From: Paramecium tetraurelia
Taxonomy: Eukaryota; Ciliophora; Oligohymenophorea; Peniculida; Parameciidae
Assembly (NCBI RefSeq): GCF_000165425.1
Contig: NW_001799488.1
Span: forward strand, 317,350-381,349
Direction of reading: 5' to 3'
Length of the DNA: 64,000 bases
Shown here: one piece after another, positions 36,965-49,128 of the stretch
Numbering within the stretch: position 1 is the stretch's first letter
Layout: every line of letters begins with the position of its first letter
Program-made: the position numbers and the translations under genes
The notes under the pieces: model-generated
Told to the model about the DNA's origin: nothing
What the model saw: only the letters and a program-made list of their open reading frames with translations
Databases searched by the model: none

Positions 36965-37723
36965 ATGAAACATTTACTCATATCCTTCTTATTAATTACC
37001 ATTGCCTTTAGCAGTTTGAGAGGCTCAGACAGAATGAACAAACATCAAGAGGAAGATTCAAGTAGTTATTCTGGATCTTCAAGCGAATCATCATCATATG
37101 ATTATTCTGATGCACCATCATATGATCAAAGCTATTCAGGAGAATCAGATGAAGAGTACTCTTCCTACAGTTCTTCCGAAGATTCGGATTCAGATTCATA
37201 TTCCGATTTTTCTTATTCTTCATCAAGTTCAGATGATTCAGAAGGTTCAGATGAAGATTAACAGAAATCCCATAGGCCAAGACCTGATGATCATAGACCA
37301 AAACCAGATGAATTTACTAGATCAGTGTTTAAGACTCTGAGATAAATTGAAAAAGGAATTCTTGAAGATTGGAGATAAACCGAAGATCCAGTTTTACAAA
37401 ATGAAATCAGAGCTCTTTTAATATAAAATTTAGAAAATCTCCTCCCAGTTGCTGAAACTCCAGTGGAACCAACTGAGATTTAACCTGTCGCTAGTAGAAT
37501 AGCTGAAGAAAAGGATGAACATCATCCAAGACCACCACATCCCAGACCTCCTCAACCACCCCAACCAGAGGATGAATTCGTTAACAAAGTAATCGAAACT
37601 CTTCACCAAATTGAATAAGTGATTTTGGAATAATGGAATGTTGAACAAGATGTGGAAGCAAAGAACCAATTAAGACAGAACATCCTAGAACAATTAGGAG
37701 CCCTTATTCCTTTGAATGAATGA
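36965..37723 (+). CDS. Secreted acidic Ser/Asp-rich protein with a two-copy repeat
   Basis: Single exon, 252 residues. Signal peptide MKHLLISFLLITIAFSSLRG, then about 75 residues almost entirely Ser, Asp, Glu and Tyr (SSYSSSEDSDSDSYSDFSYS), then two copies of a roughly 50-residue helical unit: DEFTRSVFKTLRQIEKGILE... and DEFVNKVIETLHQIEQVILE..., separated by a Pro-rich linker (HHPRPPHPRPPQPPQPEDE). The acidic block would be heavily charged and could bind calcium or be phosphorylated. No family is recognised. Secretion or granule storage is inferred from the signal peptide. Confidence 0.85.
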
Positions 37724-37776
37724 TTCTGTAATCACATAATTTATTAAAAATTCTTTCATATTATGAATACAATTAA

Positions 37777-39078
37777 TCAAAAACTGATATCTGACTTATC
37801 GTCTTCTTCTCTAAAGTAAAAGTTTTACTCAAAAGAATTAATTTAATTCTTTCTGGGTTTTTATTTGAATTCGAATTTATTTTCTTATATAGACTTAATT
37901 GGCAATGGATTGGTTTCTGCAACTGATTGCTAATCTAATGACTTTGTATTGACTGACGTAGTTCTACTAGGTTTGACTACATCTATGTTTATTGATAGAT
38001 TCTTCTAATTGATTCTTGGATTCTAGCGAGATTGTTCATTTAAGGCAGTTTAATTTTAGACGTTATTTTGAGTATAAAAAGATTTTGTAGTTGAAATATT
38101 CTTGATTACTTGTCCGTGTTTATGAGTCACTTTAGATTTGATTAATTATGAAGCTAATTGATATTAATTTAGTTTAGAATTCTTAATCTATTTTTAGGAT
38201 GCATAAATGAGATTTGATTTCAAGGCCAACTTAACTTTGCTATGATGTCTACTAAAAACAAATTATTATTGTGTCTGCTTGTTTGGGGATTTTGGAATTT
38301 AATCGTCATGCTGATTTATTTTCTTGATTACTCTGTGCTTGTCATGATTGGATGAGGGTTGAGAATGCAGTTTAACAAATTGTCTATCTTGTAGTTTTGG
38401 CAGGTTAGCCAGTTGATCAAATGCAGGACGAATGTCATGATCTGGTCGAAGTAAGATCTTAATAAAATTAATATTGTCTTCGCTAATATTATTCTATCTA
38501 CAATTATATTCAATGTGGAAATTGATTTGTTATTGATTGGATTTAATAAGAAAACTTGGGTCCTTTGTTCCAGTTGTCATACAATATAGCAAACTGCCAA
38601 ACATCCAAGTTTTGATCAACTAATTTTGTTGATAATTGTTGTTATATAATTGTTGGTATTTAATTTAGTGAAGGTAATATTTTAATCCATAATCAGTGAT
38701 AAAAACTGTGTTTTGATTGATGTAAAGGTAGTCAGGATTGAAATCATAAAATCCTAAAATATCTAACGAATAGAGATCATACAATTGTTTCAGATATGCG
38801 TTGAATTGATCATTTGTAATCTTAGAGGGCATTTTAATCCAAGCATTGCTGTTCGAATAAGAAATGATTAGATTGTTGTCATCTTCGAATGCATCCTTTA
38901 TGTAGGGATAACATTGAATTTTCTTGGATATGCTTTCATACATCTTAGAATCCAATTCAGACTTAGGGAAGATATTGATGTAGTGGGATTGTTTACTTTA
39001 ATCGAATCCTCGGTATAACTATTAGTAAGAATAATCCAAAGAGATGGGTAGTTCAATTTAATAATTAGCGATTTACAT
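37777..39078 (-). CDS. Protein-kinase-like (probable pseudokinase) protein
   Basis: Single exon, 433 residues. The N-terminal half resembles the C-lobe of a protein kinase: LYDLYSLDILGFYDFNPDYL, where HRD-N would stand, TVFITDYGLKYYL at the DFG position (DYG), TWMFGSLLYCMTTGTKDPSF and INFIKILLRPDHDIRPAFDQ, like the kinase subdomain XI Arg region. HRD is not recognisable and the N-lobe lysine motif is not evident, so it is probably a pseudokinase. The C-terminal half is Gln/Asn/Lys-rich and disordered. The start codon lies only 12 bp from the start of the divergent carboxypeptidase-like gene. Confidence 0.65.
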
Positions 39079-39090
39079 AAATAATTAATT

Positions 39091-41179
39091 ATGATTTTTA
39101 TTTTACTTGTACAAATTACTTAGTCTTTAAGCATCCATGAATTTTTGGAACTCACTCCTTTTTAAATTCAGAAATTGAAGACAGAAACCCTCCAAGACTA
39201 CTTTATTTCAGGTTCAATACAAGGATATTTGGGATTGACAGAGTATTCTCAATTAATTGACAAATTGGCCAATTCATTTCCGAATCAAGTGTCATTGCGA
39301 TCCTTTGGCAATACTTACTAAGGAACCCAAATAAAGACAATCCAAATTTCAACAACTAAATCTCCCAAGTATTCAATAGCAATCATTGGCATGTTGGGGG
39401 GCTGTACTGATTTAATCTCAGTAAACTATCTCCTGTATCAATTATATTTCATAACCATCCAATTGTCCAACAAGAATCCCTTTATGATGACTCTACTTTC
39501 AGACAAACAATTGTTGATTACTCCATTAATAAATGCAGATGGACTGCAATATATAACAACTTAATATATCCAAACTTAAACTATGCCCCTCATATTTAAA
39601 AACAGAAATCCTTCCAATTCCAACAAATGTTCATAGAATGAAATAGGTGTTGATCTTTCAAGGAATTTTCAATACAAATTTGGAATCAATGAGATTGGGT
39701 CATCCTCAAACTAATGCAGTCAAATCTATAGAGGTAGAAACGCCTTTTCTGAACCAGAAACGTTGGCTATTGATAAACTAGTTTAATAGATTAGACCAAA
39801 CATCTTAATTGTGATAGGTGGTGATTTGGATAAGTTAGTCATTCCAGATTCTAATTCATCGACTTATTAATAATTGCTTTATTAAGTTTCAAAAGAATAC
39901 AATTTGAAAATGGGAGATCATTAAACATTGTATCAAGTGGAAATTAATGGCGATTTGTGTTAAAATTACATTTATCAAATCAACAACATATGCTACACCA
40001 TTAATATTGGATAATATGCATTAAATTAGACTATCCTTAACTTCTAAAATCTATTATTTGATGTGTTGTCACATTACAGTCCTTCACTACAGTAAACGAT
40101 ATTTATATATATCTAGAATATAATTCTAATAGAAATTTAATTGTTAAAATGGTAAAATGCTGTGTAATCAACTTGAGTCTAATGAAAAGGGCTGTGTGAT
40201 CATCATATCAGTATAGAATGTAGGTTATAATCAATTTAATGACAACATAGTGATGGACATAACTTTGAATTAAGGTGGTGAAAAACTATATCAGATAGAT
40301 TCTTATGTAATTGCTCAAAGCATCAAAAATACAAGTGATTCAAGTTTAAAGAATGGAATCTAGATTGATGAGACATCCACAGACAGGGTTTATAGATATC
40401 AAATAGTGAATAACAGAAGATTAAATCAAAACCAAACCATTTATTTTGTCTTCTTGCTAACTCAATTTGGATTCTCTTACAATTATATTAACACTGTTGA
40501 ATCCATCGATTTAACATTCTCACTTGAAAATACTTTACTGAATTCCCTAGTGTATTAAACATTGACACCTTCAGATTTGGCTGCTAAAAACTCAAAAGAG
40601 CAACTATAAAGGATATTTCCAAATAGACCTGAATCTTATGTTTTACTCATTTGTTTTGCAGCCATTTCAGTCGTGTTCTTGTTCTCATGGATTATTAGAA
40701 AAATGTACATCTGGATTTATGATCCCCATCAGTTTGTTGAAGAAAATAAATCTAAACTTGAAGGATCATCCGATGATAAGAATTTAGAACAATACAAATC
40801 ACATAATCTAGTAGAGAGCAGACTAACTACTCAAGTTAAACTATAGTAAGTTGCACCAATTAAATCACTGCATTATAATGAATCACTTGATTAAGGGTAA
40901 CCAGAATATAAAGGAATCAATGGCAGTTAATTATTGCCTCATCTAAACCCCATCGAAATTGAGAACAGAGTACATAAGGCTTTAGAGATAGTTAAATCAT
41001 AGGATGATTTGGATAAATAAGAATAATACTTAGAAATGGGTTAGAATATGCATTAGAATCAATATTATAATATTTAATAATAGAATCAACATCAAATGGA
41101 GGAGGAACTACTAGTAAATACACCAAATATTTAACAATATGGCTAAAATGAAGATCAATTAGTTAAATTTGAGGATTGA
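39091..41179 (+). CDS. M14 carboxypeptidase-like membrane protein, zinc site lost
   Basis: Signal peptide (MIFILLVQITQSLS), then an M14 fold: LTEYSQLIDKLANSFPNQVS, SFGNTYQGTQIKTIQIS, YSIAIIGMLGGCTDLISVNY, LLITPLINADGLQYI, IGVDLSRNFQYKFG, FSEPETLAID. The zinc motif HxxE is replaced (GMLGGC where GxHGNE stands) and the third His is not found, so it should be catalytically dead. A beta-rich domain follows, then one membrane helix (LLICFAAISVVFLFSWII) and a Gln-rich cytoplasmic tail. The layout matches carboxypeptidase-D-like type I membrane proteins. One intron, 40092-40116 (25 nt), is needed. Confidence 0.82.
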
Positions 41180-41223
41180 CATTATATCTATATATTATTA
41201 ATTAAATTTAATCACTCTTCTGA

Positions 41224-42654
41224 TCAATTTTAATTCTCCTTGATGTTTTTTAAAATGGATGGATACAATTTAACATGAGCATCAACTGCCCACACATAAT
41301 CTAAATGAGCATAATCATCGATGAACTCTACTTTCATATGAGTTTAATCCAACTTATTTAACATCTTACCCAAATCATCTGTGTCTGTAATTATATCCTT
41401 TGTTCCCAAATAAAAGTACTTAGGAATTGTAAAGTTCTTCAAATTGTCCACTGGATATGGAGGAGGATCCCTCTATCCATACAAAGCCAAATTTTAACTA
41501 GCCCCATAGTCAAAGTATTACAATTATTTTGATCTAAAGAATTGCATCCTAGAATAATATATTAATAATATCCTTACCATTATACGATATTTTTAGATGC
41601 TGAACCTCCTGGCTCATGAGCAACCATATTACCAAAACGATTCAAATCGATTTTATTTTTCTAAGGAAAACCGCACAATTAATTGGTAACCTCAAAGAAG
41701 AAGCTTCTGAATATCGAAGGAATCATATAGCAAAGAGCTCCGATTTTAATGTTAAACCCGTCATCAAAAACAAAGAAATAGGGGATTCCCAAATAATAGA
41801 TCAATTCAAATATGTACAACTTAATAGCCCATTACAAGAAGGCCGATCGCTATAAATAGATAACAAAACAATACTAAATTAGAAATGAACATGGCTGGAC
41901 CAAGCCCGATAAAGCATTTAAGATGGTTTTGGAATTCAATGTTATTTGAGAGGTAAGCAAATGCTTGGGTAGTTCCTTGGGAGTGGCCTAGATATATGAC
42001 TTTTGCTCTTTGAGTGACATTCTTCACATACAACACTATGGCCTTGAAGTCGTATTTGGCTAAGTCGTCAAAGGAACAATCCCAATATTGTTGATTGTAG
42101 TCTACACTTTAGAATTTTGTATGTCCAATACAATATTTATTACCCCTATTATTTGCAAGCCATACGTCATAGCCTTGTTCGGCCAAGATGTATGGCAAGG
42201 TTAACTTTTTATCGTTGTTGATGAGCCAAGACCATGAACTATCCAATAATCCGTGTTGCAAAATGATGGGATGAGGGTGTGGATGAGTTACATCTTTGTA
42301 GATTCTCCATATTGTCAGAATATATCCATCTTCCGTAATTATTTTGTGGCTTTCAAAGTTATAACCCTAATCTGATATGATATCAGCTATAAATATTATA
42401 TTTTCAAATATTTACTTGCTTATGTATAGACTCCTAAATAGGGTTTGTGTTTGTTGAGTATTTTGCGAAGCTTGTGCAAAAATGTTTGATTTCTTGATTC
42501 ACATTCTTTGACAAATAATGAAAGGACATAATCTGTTAAATGGATTGCTATGTAGGCTGAATAGTAAGTCAATGATAACCCGACATTCGCTATGGGTTTG
42601 ATGACCCAGATGAAAAAGTAAAATGTGATTGTTTGAATTATTTAAAAATTCATA
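41224..42654 (-). CDS. Acid lipase of the gastric/lysosomal family
   Basis: Alpha/beta hydrolase that cleaves triglycerides or sterol esters, probably in lysosomes or food vacuoles. N-terminal membrane/signal segment FYFFIWVIKPIANVGLSLTY, then the family's start pattern (IISDQGYNFESHKIITEDGY, ILTIWRI), HGLLDSSWSW, YDVWLANNRGNKY, nucleophile Ser in VIYLGHSQGTTQAF, Asp in YFYLGTKDIITDTDD and His in DDYAHLDYVW. All catalytic residues are present. Introns: near 42390 (29 nt), 41860 (25 nt) and 41560 (29 nt). The 3' end lies 45 bp from the plus-strand gene's stop; its start is 45 bp from the next minus-strand stop. Confidence 0.93.
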
Positions 42655-42699
42655 ACAAAGAAGAATTATTATGATAATTGTGTTTGATTTATAATTAAT

Positions 42700-43760
42700 C
42701 AAATTTGCCATTCTTCCAATCCTGCAGCTCTCTTTTGACTATCCATGACTCCATTGACTAAGGTGCATGTTAACCAAGCTGTTAAGAACATTTTGCCATA
42801 GTAGGGGACAGCACCTGCATAAAATCCATGGATTCTTTCATAGAAGAAGATTTGCTTGAAGACATCCAAATAGTTTTAGTAATTTAATCTACAATTTATT
42901 GTAACATTTAGACTTACCTATTTTTAGAGGGATCTGGGAATGCCTTAAGAACTCTGGTTTGGACATTATCTAATGGTAGGGTGAAAAGAGTTGCCCAAAA
43001 TGAAGCCCAAGTTAATGCAAGGAAGTGGTTGAATCCAAAATCTCCGAAAACCAACCAAATTTTTTCCTTCATGTAATCATATGGTCCAGTTAAGGATACG
43101 TTCAAGGCTGCCAATTTGACCACATGAGCAAAGGCTCCTCTGAACAATGCTCTGCTTCCTCCTATTGAATTATTTGAATAATTTTACCTTCTTCAACTTA
43201 GATTCTATTAATGGCATCGAATGCGGATTTGTAATTTCTTCTGATTGGTTGGGGGAGACCACCGTCAGCAATCATTCTGACTTGAGCTAATTCGAATGGA
43301 GATGTAACAAAAGCAGCAAATGCTCCAACAGATCCAGAAAGAACAGCCTTTTCTCTGAGTGTCAAATCGTTGAATGGTTTGACTGGCTTAACTTAATCGT
43401 ATATTGCTTTATATCTAAAAGTTAAAATATGTGATACAAAAAGTTTCTGATAAAGAGATAGCCCCAATCTACTGTATATTGCTGCGTCAAATCCATAATA
43501 AAAATGAGCCAAACCACCTCCAGTTTCATGAATCTCTCTGAATATTCTCCATGGATTCACTCCCAATTCATTTTTCAATTATCTCAAACCAATTCCTTCG
43601 GTTCTAACTTAGATTCTAGTTTTAACAAATTCTGAATGTTAATTATATAGCTGTTACCCAATGGTTAAGTAAGGAATGTGGCAACTGCACCTACTGGCAC
43701 TGAAAGACCAACTACTTCTGTAAGAGATGGCTCCCAATATCTCTTGTATGATCCAAGCAT
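42700..43760 (-). CDS. Mitochondrial carrier (SLC25), 2-oxoglutarate/dicarboxylate-like
   Basis: Three-repeat inner-membrane exchanger. Each repeat carries the signature PxD/ExxK/R: TQPLEFVKTRIQ, TSPFELAQVRM and TLPLDNVQTRVL. Other visible stretches: AHFYYGFDAAIYSRLGLSLY, LSGSVGAFAAFV, GAFAHVVKLAALNVSLTGPY and HGFYAGAVPYYGKMFLTAW. The overall order and GLSLYQ/ALNV stretches are closest to the oxoglutarate/malate and dicarboxylate carriers, but substrate is not certain. Introns near 43665 (26 nt), 43180 (26 nt) and 42920 (29 nt). A further intron-like stretch at 43415-43437 leaves the frame intact only if retained, so I treat it as exon. Confidence 0.93.
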
Positions 43761-43931
43761 TTTATTTAATTAATTAAAGATATTTAAATTTGATATAAAA
43801 CAAAAATTTATCTTCCTCCCTTTTATTATATTACCTTCATACACTCCCCATACTCTCTTCCTCATCCATATTGCCTACTAAAACAATTAAATAAAAATCA
43901 ATATAAAATTTAATCATTTATCGTTTTTTTA

Positions 43932-45248
43932 ATGAAACAAAGTGTAATTTGGTTGTGTTTTATTGCTCTATACTTCTCAAATGCCGTAAACATGTAAGCT
44001 AATATATCAATAGAATAGATTGGAAGAATAAGCACCCTTGTAACCTGAATAATAAAAACACAAGGTTCATCATATCAAACTCAAAGAAAAAGTTGTGAAT
44101 GTGAAAGACTCCCAAGATTTCTACAAATTTGTGGCTCTGAATCAGAAGAGACTCTTTGAGAATTAATTCATTTAGAAATCCTCTGCCTCTGAAAACTTGA
44201 GATTGCACAATTTCAAAAACATCCAATACACAGCAGACTTAGAAATTGGTTAATCTGGCAATGTCTTTAAAGTGGTCTTAGACACAGGCAGTGCCAATCT
44301 GTGGATTGATTCAAACAGATGCTCAGAACCAGGTTGTTTGAAACATAAACAATACAAACATGAAGAGAGTCATTCGTTTTTGCCATTGAATTAAGAATTG
44401 ACAGTAGAATTTGGTAGTGGAGATCTAAAAGGAATAGTTAATTCTGATACCATCTATTTTGGGGACATCACCTTACCCAGACAAAACTTGGCTGAAATCA
44501 CAAGCGAAAATGGAATCATATTCAAAAGTCTTGATTTTGATGGCATTCTTGGTTTGGCCTATCCACAAATGGCTCCCAACAACTTCAACCCTGTCTTTGA
44601 CAACATGATGTAACAACGTGCTCTTGAAAAAAATCAATTTGCCTTCTATTTTGCCAAAGACCCAAATGATATAACACACAGTGAATTTACTTTGGGAGGA
44701 TATAATCAAGCTCACGTTGATGGAGAGATTAATTATCATAATGTTATTGATAAATATTATTGGATGATCAAAGCTGACAGTATTTTAGTAGGAGGTCAAG
44801 ACATCGGATTATGTGATGATGGGTCTTGCAAATTGATTGTCGACACTGGAACATCCATCATGAGTGGACCCATGGATGATGTAGGCACTTTATTAAGAAA
44901 TTTGAACGTCAAAGATCATTGTTCAGAAATCAAATCACTTCCAACCATTACTTTCAAGATAGACGGAATTGATTACACCTTAGAACCAGAAGAGTATGTC
45001 AAACCCACCACGAAAGATAGTTCTGCATTTGCTGAAATGAATAGTTCAGAAGATTGTAAATGATATAACTCTATGTAGAATCTATGGTTGAAGTCAACAG
45101 TTGGGATTGTATTGCTTCCTTCATTCCCTTGGATATCCAAGAGCCTCAAGGACCTGCTTGGATCCTCGGAGATGTCTTCTTGAGAAAATATTATAGCATC
45201 TATGATAGAGATAATGATAGAGTAGGCTTTGCCAAATCTAAATAATGA
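43932..45248 (+). CDS. Cathepsin-D-like aspartic protease (A1 family)
   Basis: Lysosomal or food-vacuole endopeptidase. Signal peptide [18 protein letters not shown], a propeptide, then the two-lobed A1 fold: first active site [12 protein letters not shown], flap-region [30 protein letters not shown], second active site [14 protein letters not shown] and the C-terminal [20 protein letters not shown] with RVGFAKSK. Both Asp residues and the Cys pairs ([18 protein letters not shown]) are present. Introns: a 28-nt one right after the signal peptide (near 43988) and a 23-nt one near 45057, which restores the frame to the C-terminus. It should be active. Confidence 0.95.
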
Positions 45249-45326
45249 TCGATCACCCATTATGTAACTAAAATATTTAATATACTTATATTATATTTTA
45301 TTTTATTGATAATTTGTTGTCTGTTA

Positions 45327-47149
45327 ATGTCGCAATTAACTCCCTAAACACTTAGCAGGTTGTGTGAATACTTTTTGTATTTAGCCAAGTTAGAGTCAGA
45401 AATCGAAATTATTCGAAATGTTCTCTGTGAACATGTTCGTTTCCATCCATTTTTCATTTTTAAATACATCGATGGAATATCCATTAATCCAAAAGGCCAA
45501 TTGAGTCCTGCCGATCTTCTCTAATTTCTAGATGACAATGGTTTTGTGCACAACTTGGAAGAATGTATATAATTCATAGACTTATACGATGAGGATTCTA
45601 AAGGATTTCTCCTCTATTCACAGTAAACTATTTAATATTATCAATCCTAGATTCCTAAGAATTTGCTTACCACAAAACAATGTTGCTTTAAGATAAAAGA
45701 TAGCTCTTTAAAATGTTGACGTTCCTCATTATGACCAAAAGATTTCATACACCCTATCAAAACTTATAAACTACGAAATAAAATCCATGGAAACTACTTC
45801 GACATTCGTTTAACAACTCTAAAACTGTTCAGATTACAGTCCAACAGCATGTTTTGAATTCATGAACCCCTCAAACTCTCAAGGCTTAATTGCCTCTCAT
45901 TTTAAGGATCTCTTCTAAAAGTCAGCCATCATTATATATCCTCATGAACTTCAATCTTTATTCAAGAGATTCGATCTCCTGAACGATGGAATTATCGATA
46001 TATCTGAATTTATAAAGCACTTTAAGAGTAGAGTTCTCAATCCAAAAGATTACAAAACTCCTATTAAAGATAAATCATATCTACAACACTTTAAAGACAA
46101 AAGCTAATAGAAATAAGCATAATCCCAATAATCAAATAGATCAAAAAAAGCATAAACTACTCCTATCAAAAAATTAAATTCTATTTTGAAATAAACAGGA
46201 TAATCACCAAAAAAGGAATTTGATAATTAAAGGTCTGTTAGTTTTGTTGAAACTTCCAAGTCATCCAAAACTTAGAATTTAAATTCAAGTTACATATTCA
46301 AAACTCCCAATCAATAACATAACCAAAAATATATCAATCAAAAAACAGAACTTAGAGCCTAAATGTAGTTATTCAAAGTCTAGAAACAATAACAAGGATT
46401 AAATAATTCCACAATTAAGAAACCTACCTAAAATTCTACCCAAAAAAAAGTAATTAAGAATTCTCCCAAGAAAAATAACTAATTCTTTAATCCTTCCAAA
46501 TTTCTAAAAGACACTCTAATTTCATTACTGAACTTTGAAAAAGAAATTGAAAGGATTAAACTCAATTTATAAGCACATCCAGATTTCTCTCTCTGCAATA
46601 CTTTCAGAGCCCTAGACAAAAAGAAAATGGGATTCTTAGTCACTGAAGATCTAGAATAATTCATTAATAAATAAAGCCTTTCGATTATACTAAAGAAAGC
46701 ATCTCCTGATGGCAGAATTAAATTTAACTAATTCATTTAATTGGTATCTCCATTGTCCATATATCATTAAGAGCAGTAACTTATCAGAGAGCAGAGTCAA
46801 CATCAAAGTAACATCATTTAAGGAAGAATAAAACAATTGCTCTCTCTCTTATTTGAAAAACTATACCAAAGAGAACTCTTATTCGATTAGGTCAATCAAG
46901 AAATAAAGCAAAATTAATAATGTGACATCAAATACTTATTTATGATGATTGATGAAGATTCATGTGATAATGAAATCAGCTTAAAAGATGTATCTATATA
47001 CATACTACTTTTTTTAGCTTGATTCCTTTTTGTACAAGTAATAAGTGTAACCAGAATTAGAAGACTTGGAATTATTATTCAATAGACTGGATACTGATAG
47101 AGATGGAAAGATATCATTTCCAGATTTTATCAACATTTTTTCCTTTTGA
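45327..47149 (+). CDS. EF-hand calcium-binding protein
   Basis: Several EF-hand units spread over about 590 residues: IDLYDEDSKGFLLYSQFLRI, RFDLLNDGIIDISEFIKHF, TFRALDKKKMGFLVTEDLEQ and the clearest, FNRLDTDRDGKISFPDFINI at the C-terminus. Between them is a long Lys/Gln/Ser-rich disordered stretch. The intron at 45623-45650 (28 nt) sits inside the first EF-hand and a 28-nt intron near 47000 lies before the last. The pattern of paired hands around a basic linker is common among ciliate cytoskeletal or axonemal calcium sensors. The exact partner is unknown. Confidence 0.88.
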
Positions 47150-47423
47150 TTATATATATATTTATTATTTTTATGCTGCTATTTTTTAATATTTTGAGAA
47201 TTCTAGATTCACAAATTTCCTTTATACTATTTATAATTTAGTATAAAAAGAAAGAGATATTAACGAAGTCTATTTCTATTAGGATTAATTATTTCAACCT
47301 TTAAATAACTGATATAAGAAGATAGTTAAATCTAACTACTTAATAATAGCTCTCCAAAAAGTAGGCATACAATTGTTAATAACATTTTTACAAAATTATG
47401 TAATAAAAGTATGAATAACAAGC

Positions 47424-49011
47424 TCAAAAATCATCTAGGGTTAAAATTGGCTTATTCTATACAAAATAATATCCTTTTAGTAATTTTTATGTGCATATTC
47501 CATTTGACATCAAATCAAGAGATTTCTTTACCTCTTATAATTGCGATGACAATTTAGTGGGCTTTGTAACCTAATCAGTTGTACTCTCTGATTAGGAATC
47601 CTTTTTATCTAATTTCTTTACTAATGATGCATCAGTTGTCTTGATGACCCATGTTGTCTAATCATTAGAGGAGTCTTGCTGTTAAAATATTATGAAATTT
47701 ATACTCTTCTAAGAGATCTATTATTATTTTATGATTTAGTAATTGAAACTGGAGAATTGTTAGTATTTGGTGAATGGTAAGTGAATTTTTTCCTTGTATC
47801 AATAAATTAACTGCTCTATACAATATGCTAACAGGGTTGCTTGGCAATAGAATGTTATTTCTTACATAATTTTATTTAGATCTCATCTATTGTATAGAAG
47901 AGTAATATTGTATCTAAACAACTTGCTTTTCTATTTTTGCTTGCAAGTTGGATATTATTCTTTGACAGGTTTCTGCTTATTAATATAAGACAGATGAAAG
48001 TTCTTAGTTTTATAATTTCAATTGGTTTTTTTTCTAAAACTATTAATAATTGTACTTTAGATAAACTTGATACTTTGTTTTAAAGATTATCTATCTCTAA
48101 TTGTTGATTCTATATGATCTTTTCATATTGGATTAGCTTTCTCTCATCAGTTTTAAGTTATTAATTATCGATTTCTATCCATCTTTTATCATTACTCAGG
48201 CAATCTTCTATCCTTTGACTATGATTTAGTCTCGAAGTGAAGACCTCAAATTAGTTTGAATTGAAAAAATCATGAACCTAATCTTACTAGCTTGATTTCA
48301 TTGACTATAATTACTAAAATGATTCAAAACCACCTAAAATTCTATTACAATTTAGTACGTTTAAGATCGCAAAGTTCTTTTTCTGTATTATTTAATTTCG
48401 ACTCTAGAAGGTCAATCTCTTTCTATTGTGATTCAATACATTTGGTTTTATCTAGATTTGTGAAGCTCGTAATTTTGTGTATTTCCACTATTTAGTATTT
48501 AGTTTATAATTTCTCTAATAAATTTTGGAATTCTAAAATCATTTATTCTTAGACTACAGATGATGATTTTTCAAAGTACTCTAGAAATTGTTTTTCTATC
48601 TATGATACTGCACAATCTTAGAGAGTCAACTCAAAATTTGACTTATTATTATGATTTCCTTAAATTCATACAATGTGAATTATACCTAATTATTTGAGAC
48701 ATTTTAAGCTTTATTATAGATGGTGATTTTCTGACTATGCTTCTGAAAGTTGCTTTTGAAGTTTAACAATTTAATGTTTATAATCATCTTGTGAGAATGA
48801 TTATTAAGATGTATTTTATTATTATTCTATTCTATATAGGAGTAAAGCATTTTTCTTTTCCAATTCATCATTGAGCTAGATTTATTAATATGTATTTTTG
48901 ATATACCTGAATTGAGTTTTTTAAGAGAAATCTGAGTTTTTCAATTGTTCTTTACTCCTCGTTACTTGCGATATTTTTATTTTTTGGTGTATTATTTGTA
49001 GACACTAACAT
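47424..49011 (-). CDS. Long coiled-coil protein with disordered tail
   Basis: Begins MLVSTNNTPKNKNIASNEEQ, then heptad-rich helix through most of the gene (KLQKQLSEAQSENHHLQQ, KEIDLLESKLNNTEKELCDL, NQLKLQNQELSSVLYQQAE, ISNLQAKIEKQ), and a Ser/Thr-rich C-terminus (HSPNTNNSPVSITKSQ) ending PILTLDDF at TGA 47424. At least seven short introns are needed; two end AAG. No enzymatic domain is seen. The coil-plus-tail layout suggests a scaffold or basal-body component, which is inference only. Confidence 0.75.
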
Positions 49012-49128
49012 TTTATTAACAAAACAATTATAAAATTATAATATATAAATAAAATTAATGAAGTATTTTATAAGATTTGCATTAATTTTACAATTTAGAT
49101 AAGAAATAATAGATAATACACAACAACA

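Noticed and set aside
43415-43437. Intron-like stretch inside the mitochondrial carrier
   Set aside because: Removing it (23 nt) breaks the frame, while retaining it gives a normal carrier sequence.
45600-45660. Apparent frameshift in the EF-hand gene
   Set aside because: A 28-nt intron with GT...TAG ends at 45623-45650 restores a standard EF-hand, so no frameshift is needed.
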